DNA from: Diphasiastrum complanatum
Lineage: Eukaryota; Streptophyta; Lycopodiopsida; Lycopodiales; Lycopodiaceae
Reading direction: 5' to 3'
DNA: 64,000 nucleotides
Assembly (NCBI GenBank): GCA_029204225.1
Contig: CM055092.1
Location: forward strand, 27,078,320-27,142,319
Part shown: in pieces, positions 58,089 to 64,000 of the stretch
Layout: every line of letters starts with the position of its first letter
Position numbering within the stretch: the stretch's first letter is position 1
Position numbers and translations under genes: made by a program
Notes under the pieces: model-generated
Told to the model about the DNA's origin: nothing
What the model saw: only the letters and a program-made list of their open reading frames with translations
The model's database searches: none

Positions 58089-58919
58089 TGTGAAAAATGC
58101 AAAAATAAGCTTGGTAGAGGCCAAAAATCTTGTATATAGGATGATTACACATGTGTGGAGTCTGTTCCCACGTGTGAAAATAGTATACTTGTCATGTACC
58201 ATAATCATATAGGTTGTACATATAATTTAATTCACGTTCTAGTGGCTAAAAAGGCCAAAAACTAGTTTTCTAGACATATGACACATGGCATCAATCTATT
58301 GATTGCATGAGCCACATCCTTTAGTTAGGTGTCATCCCATGTGTAGAGGACAGCTCACATGTGTGGAATAAGCTGAAGTAGACGAATTTTGACTTCTAGA
58401 AGATTTTCAAGTAGATCACCATATAGAAGGAAAATGGACAAAAAGTGCTCAAAATAGAAGGTTTTGTCCAAGTGTCAGTTTTGCATGATGAATAATCATA
58501 TGACAAAGCACCTTCACACATGTGGGATCAAAAGGATGATCAGTACCACGAGCTCTCACTTATTGTATATATAGAGCCACATTTGGCCATAATCATTGTG
58601 AGACACCAATCTTGGTTTTGGAAGCAATTTTGAGTGATTCTCTCCATTTGTCTACATTTGTTTTGATTGTTTTGAGGTGCTATCAATGTGTACTTGATTT
58701 TCAGGTTGGATTTTGTACTCAGACAGGGTTTCACACGTGGGAAACCAGAAAGTACACCTACCTTCAATTAATAATTGTTTTTGTTAGGATTTTGTGTCTA
58801 GAATTGATCTAGATTGATCTTAATCTCAAGTAGATTGATAGATCAAGTAATCTGACAACCAATCCCTCTTGAGGATCAGATTAAGATCCACTCTTGGTCC
58901 TTTTTGTACTTTTTCCACA
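58089..58919 (+). repeat. Copia C 5' LTR
   Basis: 831 bp, TGTGAAAAATGC...TTCCACA. CACACGTGGG at 58732-58741, about 178 bp before the end; further CACATGTG motifs near 58145, 58357 and 58514. An inverted partial copy is at 6610-7178. Confidence 0.93.
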
Positions 58920-58932
58920 TGGTATCATAGCC
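58920..58932 (+). other. Copia C primer binding site
   Basis: TGGTATCATAGCC, one change from the tRNA-iMet site. Confidence 0.85.
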
Positions 58933-59521
58933 TAGTACAAGAGGTTTTGTTGAAATTGATAGGGTTAATCCAAATCAAAGCCAAAATTAGTAGTTTTTTG
59001 GAAACTAGTCAAATTTTGTGTAGCGAGTTGGATTTGATAGCTATTCTCAAAATTTTTGGTCCAGATCTTGTTGTGGGCTGTAGGAACCCTTTTCACACAT
59101 GTGAGGCCGTACAGCTCCGGTTTTGACTGATAAATTTCAACAATTTGTAGAATTTGACTCACATACCCAATTTGAGTGATTTTTGGTGCAAAATCAAGCA
59201 TTGTCTATAGAGAGTCTAATCCCTTGATTAGTTCTTGGATTAGATCAGCCAAAAAATTAAAATTGAAGCTTGAATGAGGTGCATTAATTGATCTACTCTG
59301 ATTTTTTGATTGTATGTTGAAGTTGAAAAGAGAAATTGCTAAAAATAATAGATTAAGGAGTGATTTTGCAAGGTTGAGACTAGAATCTAAATTTTCATCA
59401 TTCTAGATTGGTTCATGAGTGATAGGATTGAGTGTATAAGCTTTCTAAATTGCTAGAAGACTTTAGGTTCAGATCTCTTAGAGAAACCATAAGAGTTTCT
59501 AGTGCTTTGTCACATTCAAAA

Positions 59522-62500
59522 ATGGCATCAATGGGTGGGTTTTTGCTTGAAGCTAGTGAAAGACTTACATCCACTAATTATGCTACTTGGATAGTTCGAA
59601 TGGAGTCTTTGCTTGTACTTCGTGATCTTTATGACATAGTACTTGAAGTGGAAGTAGAACCTCAAGGAGGAGTTGAATTGGCTAACTACAAAAAGAGATG
59701 TAGAGTTGCATTACACTGCATAAAAATGAATGTAAGTAATGAACTTTTGAAAGAAATATCATCTTGTACCACATCCAAAGAGGCATGGGATTCATTAAAA
59801 GCCATTTATGGATCCAAGAACACTTCAAGAATACTCATGCTTAGGAATCAAATCCTTCAAATCATGAAAGGAAGTAGTGAAAGTGCCCAAAATTATGTCT
59901 TTAGGATCAAATCTTTGAATAAAGAGTTGTCTTCTATAGATGATAAAATCAAAGATGATGAATTAGTTCAAATCATTTTGAATGGATTAGGAGATGATTA
60001 TTCCAATCTTGTTCAAACCTTTGCTATTCAAGATTCACTTTCTGATATTGAAAAACTTCAAAGTGTGCTTGTTAGTGAGGAGAGTAGAATGCTTCATATC
60101 AAAAGTAGGATGAGTTCCTTATCTTTGAATGATGGTGATGAAAAAGCTAACTTTTCTTTGAAAGGCAAGAAGAAGAAGGTTCCATCCAAGAAGATTCAAG
60201 ACATGGAGATGGAGAACAAAGATGGAGCGTCAAGTTCCAAAGACAAGAGCAAGAAGGACAAGAAGAAGCTAAAGTGTTTCTTTTGTGGAAAAAAAGGACA
60301 TTTTGCATCCGAGTGCTACAAGAAGAAGAATGCCCAAGAGAAGGACAATCAAGGCAATCTTGTGCTTGAGGAGGAGGAAGAAGGCAATCTATCTTTGATG
60401 GTATCCTCACCACAAACATCTAATCAAGACACTTGGTGGATTGATAGTGGGGCAAGCTCTCACATGACTCACCAAAAAGACTACTTTTCTAATCTACTTT
60501 CTTACAATAGTTCTAAGAGATTTATCTTCACTGCAAGTGATCAAGAATGTGAGATTGTAGGTGTTGGATCCATTCCTCTATGTCTAGGATCATCTAAAAA
60601 AGTAGATCTAGACAATGTTATTTATGTACCTTCAATTACAAAAAACTTGTTGAGTGTAGGAAAACTTATGGATAGTGGATTAGATGTACATTTCAAGCAT
60701 GGAGCATGTTCTATCTTGAAAGATGAAAAATGTATTGCTAGTGGTTTCAAGCAAGGGAGGTTATTCAAATTGGATGCTAATGTGATGGTTGGAAGTGTGA
60801 ACATGGAAAGGGAGGAGCTCACTCAAGTGGAATTATGGCACAAAAGGTTAGGCCATCCTAACTACAAAGCTATGGAGACCATGGTGACAAAGGAGCTAGC
60901 AAGAGGACTTCCCAAAACCATATCCAAGTGTGGCAAGCTTTGTGAAGCTTGTGGACTCTCCAAATCTCATAAGCTTCCTTTCAAGAGATCTTTGATAAGA
61001 TCTAATTCTCCTTTAGCCTTATACACTCAGATGTTCATTCATTTTCACATGAATCAAATGGTGGAGCTCTAATGTATGTCACTTTTATTGATGATAAATC
61101 AAGATACTCTTGGGTTTATCTCTTGTCTAAGAAAAGTGAAGTTTTTGAGTCCTTTGTAAAGTTCAAAACTCTTGTGGAAAAGCAACTTAATACTAGCTTG
61201 AAAGTATTAATAAGTGATAATGGAGGGGAGTACATCTCCAATAGGATGAAAGAGTTTTGTGAAACTAATGGCATAAAGAGAGAGTTTACTTGTACATATA
61301 CTCTACAACAAAATGGAGTAGCTGAGAGAAAGAATAGGACACTATGTGAGTGTGCTAAAGCTATGAGATTAGCTGCATCTCTTTCTATTTCATTTTGGGG
61401 AGAAGCTATTTTATTTGCAAATTTTCTTTGTAATAGAATAACTGATAGTGCCATTAAAGGACTTACACCTTATGAAGTATTGTTTGGCAAAAAGCCAAAT
61501 CTTAGTGATTTGAAAGTTTTTGGATGTATTGTTATGTACATATTCCTTTAGAAACAAGGAAAAAGGAAGATCCACTTCTTTCAAAGGCATCTTTGTTGGT
61601 TATAGTGAAAGTAAGAAAGCCTATAGGATATATGATCCTGTTACAAAAAATGTTGTTGCTAGTAGAAATGTACTTTTTGATGAATCTCTCCAAGCCAAAG
61701 GAAAGGTGACTTCCAACAACACTCAACTTGTCAATGATCATGCTATGGCCGAGGAAGAGCTTCATGAAGATGAAGACCAAGTGGAACCTACTCCAAGTCC
61801 AAGGGTGCCAAGAAGATCAACAAGGACAAGGATTGAGCCATCAAGGGTCACTTATAGTGACAAAGGGGAGCAAAGGGAAGATTCTCAACTACTCAACTCT
61901 TATACTTTCTTGACTACTATGCTTGAAGAACCAACTAGTTTTGAGGAAGCAAATAAGTCTCAATATTGGAGGAAAGCTATGCAAGTAGAGTTTGATGCAT
62001 TAATGGAAAATCAAACTTGGAAACTTGTTGATTTACCTTATAGAAAGAAACCTCTTACTTGTAAATGGATATATAGATTGAAATATAATCAAGATGGTTC
62101 CATTCATAAGTACAAAGCTAGACTTGTAGCGAAAGGTTTTTTGCAAGTCAAAGGCATAGATTATGATGAAACCTTTGCACCTGTTGCAAAGCTTGTGACC
62201 ATTAGATTAATCATATGTCTTGCAACTTCTTTCAAATGGGAGCTCTTCCAACTTGATGTGACAAATGCTTTCTTAAATGAATTCTTGGAAGAGGAAATCT
62301 ACATGTGCCAACCCGAGGGCTTCATCAAAGATGGAGAAGAAGACAAGGTGTGTCTCTTGAAGAAGAGTCTTTATGGACTCAAGCAAGCACCAAGAGCATG
62401 GTACTCTAGGTTGCATTCCTATCTTATTTCCATTGGATTTGTTGTAAGTTTTTATGAACCATCATTGTACTACAAATGTAATGATGAAAAGATCATTATC

Positions 62501-63468
62501 TTAGTTTTATATGTTGATGACATTATACTCACAGGAAATGATCTAGATGGCATTAAGAATGTAAAAGTTTCCTTGTCTAGTGAATTTAAGATGGTAGGTC
62601 TAGGACTCCTTAAAGTTATACTTGGAATAGAAGTCACTAGAAGTAATGATTTTACCTTCATATGTCAATCTAAGTATGCTAGATCAATCTTAGCAAGATT
62701 TGGCATGATTGATTGTAAAGGAGTTGAAACTCCTATAGAACTAAGTGTAAAAGGTTCTAAGGAAAGTGATGAAGCATCCTTTGAGGACATCACTACCTAT
62801 AGAATGCTTATTGGTTCCTTGATATACTTAACTATCACTAGACCAGATCTTAGTTTTTGTGCTGGCAAGTTGAGTCAATACATGCAAAGTCCATTAATGT
62901 GTCATTGGAAAGGGTGTTAAGGTACATCTCAGCTACAAAAGACTTTGGCATAGTTTATGAAAGGACTAATATTTGTTTGAGAGCATATTCGGACTCAAGT
63001 TTTGCAGGTGACAAGATGGATAGAAGATCCATAAGTGCATTTGCTACATTCTTATGTGGAGGAGTTATATCTTGGCTTTCCAAAAAGCAAGATACCATCT
63101 CTCTTTCATCAACAGAATCCGAATATAAAGCTATGACAACAACAACAAAGGAGGTTCTTTGGCCTAAAAGGCTTTTGAAGGAGCTACATGTGATCAAGGA
63201 TGAAGACATTCCATGCATATATTGTGATAATCAAGCAGCTCAACAACTTGCAAACAATCCAGTCTTCCATGCTCGAACAAAGCACATCGAGATTGCACAT
63301 CATTTCGTGAGGGAGAAAGTGCAAGCAAAGGACATCAAGCTTATTCATGTTTCATCATCAGATTTCATTGCTGATATACTTACCAAGGCATTGCCTAAAG
63401 ATCCATTTATAAAATTAAGATTGGCTCTTGGAGTTAGAGATAGATCTATGCTAGATTTACCAAGCTAG
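59522..63468 (+). pseudogene. Copia C polyprotein gene with frameshifts
   Basis: Start ATG 59522 (MASMGGFLLEASERL). Gag, zinc knuckle CFFCGKKGHFASEC (about 60273), protease WWIDSGASSHM (about 60436), integrase zinc domain WHKRLGH and CEACGLSKSH, DDE residues in FIHSDVH-equivalent (frameshifted), ISDNGGEY and NGVAERKN, linker VPRRSTRTRIEPSRV, RT YVDDIILTG (about 62509), RNase H AYSDSSFAGD, STESEYKA, CDNQAAQQL, end ADILTKALPKDP. Frame breaks at about 61016, 61531, 61575 and 62905 (the last with several codons lost) make it a pseudogene; catalytic motifs are otherwise kept. Closest relative here is the Gag of copia A. Confidence 0.93.
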
Positions 63469-63474
63469 ATTTTT

Positions 63475-63483
63475 GAGGAGGAG
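63475..63483 (+). other. Copia C polypurine tract
   Basis: GAGGAGGAG directly before the 3' LTR. Confidence 0.9.
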
Positions 63484-63757
63484 TGTGAAAAATGCAAAAA
63501 TAAGCTTGGTAGAGGCCAAAAATCTTGTATATAGGATGATTACACATGTGTGGAGTCTGTTCCCACGTGTGAAAATAGTATACTTGTCATGTACCATAAT
63601 CATATAGTTGTACATATAATTTAATTCACGTTCTAGTGGCTAAAAAGGCCAAAAACTAGTTTTCTAGACATATGACACATGGCATCAATCTATTGATTGC
63701 ATGAGCCACATCCTTTGGTTAGGTGTGACATCCCATGCGTAGAGGACAGCTCACATG
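63484..63757 (+). repeat. Copia C 3' LTR, left part
   Basis: Matches 58089 onward with a few substitutions and small indels, then stops at TCACATG where a B-family LTR starts. Confidence 0.93.
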
Positions 63758-64000
63758 TGTAAAAATTACTGCAAATAAAGATCCTAAAACACTTGAAATG
63801 ATGAGGGAAACAATAGATTATGATTTCATAAGATTAGCACAAGTTGAACCATCAAAATCCATCAAAAATCTATGCTTGAACCTCACTAAATGGCCCAAAT
63901 CCTTGAAGAAGGCTTCACACGTGTGAAAGTACGGCCTCCCACAGTCTGAGTACTGTACACCAGACCTACATTCAATCCTATAATCATTAGTAATCACAAG
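63758..64000 (-). mobile_element. B-family LTR, minus strand, cut by window end
   Basis: Reads TGTAAAAATTACTGCAAATAA, the reverse complement of the copia B LTR end, and continues as reverse complement of 29058 downward, including CACACGTGTG at 63916-63925. A second member of the B family inserted into the copia C 3' LTR. Confidence 0.93.

Larger units (their letters stand above)
58089..63757 (+). mobile_element. Copia C: near-complete Ty1/copia element
   Basis: 5' LTR, tRNA-iMet type primer site, long polyprotein region, polypurine tract, and the first 274 bp of the 3' LTR, which is cut by a B-family LTR on the minus strand. Left flank CCTAC (58084-58088) would be the target duplication; the partner lies outside the window. 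Inserted in the 57103-58083 ORF. Confidence 0.93.

Overview
This is a transposon-dominated stretch of nuclear DNA from a land plant. The only recognisable host gene is at the extreme left: the J-domain and C-terminal exons of a chloroplast J20/DJC26-type co-chaperone (1-942), split by a GC-AG intron. Everything after about 4.2 kb is LTR-retrotransposon sequence (Ty1/copia and Ty3/gypsy, with plant tRNA-iMet and tRNA-Asp primer sites), microsatellites and degenerate repeats. Nothing in the sequence fixes the species; a large, repeat-rich genome (fern, lycophyte or gymnosperm-like) is an inference.

Layout. 1-942 host gene; 943-4234 no gene, with a (GA)34 tract. 4235-10075 copia debris (C-type leader/LTR on minus, 5'-truncated copia F on plus). 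10076-13751 non-autonomous minus-strand LTR element G with three LTRs. 13757-16505 and 21081-22700 gypsy H remnants, split by complete copia A (16511-21075, TSD GAGTA). A lacks reverse transcriptase but has about 99% identical LTRs. 22860-25436 copia remnants (M, J) on minus. 25437-34754 gypsy E 5' half on minus, whose LTR is interrupted by the intact 6.16-kb copia B (28377-34534, TSD GCTCT, single 1322-aa polyprotein). 34755-38590 a very A-rich, 9-bp-periodic repeat region. 38591-39893 LTR D1; 39894-41780 copia N integrase and gypsy L on minus. 42120-44350 more copia and D fragments. 44351-49239 gypsy E 3' half on plus (RNase H, integrase, extra coiled-coil ORF, LTR). 49240-52644 unresolved sequence and LTR D2; 52645-54775 copia N 3' half and other fragments. 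54776-56520 copia I (LTR plus truncated gag). 57103-58083 an unrecognised retroelement-like ORF. 58089-63757 near-complete but frameshifted copia C, whose 3' LTR is cut by a second B-family LTR (63758-64000, minus).

How the parts relate. Target duplications and interrupted frames give a nesting order: B in an E LTR; B-family in C; C in the 57-kb ORF; A in the gypsy H 3' ORF; J in copia M; D in copia N. The D duplication (ATGAT) has one half at 39894 and the other at 52645 in opposite orientation, so a segment of this nest has been inverted since insertion. B is the only element with an intact autonomous polyprotein. A and G would need proteins supplied by other elements. Four copia families (A, B, C, I) share a CACACGTG-type palindrome about 155-180 bp from the LTR 3' end. 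Family D LTRs carry an antisense tRNA-Asp-like sequence with pol III box A and B matches and a 14-bp hairpin.
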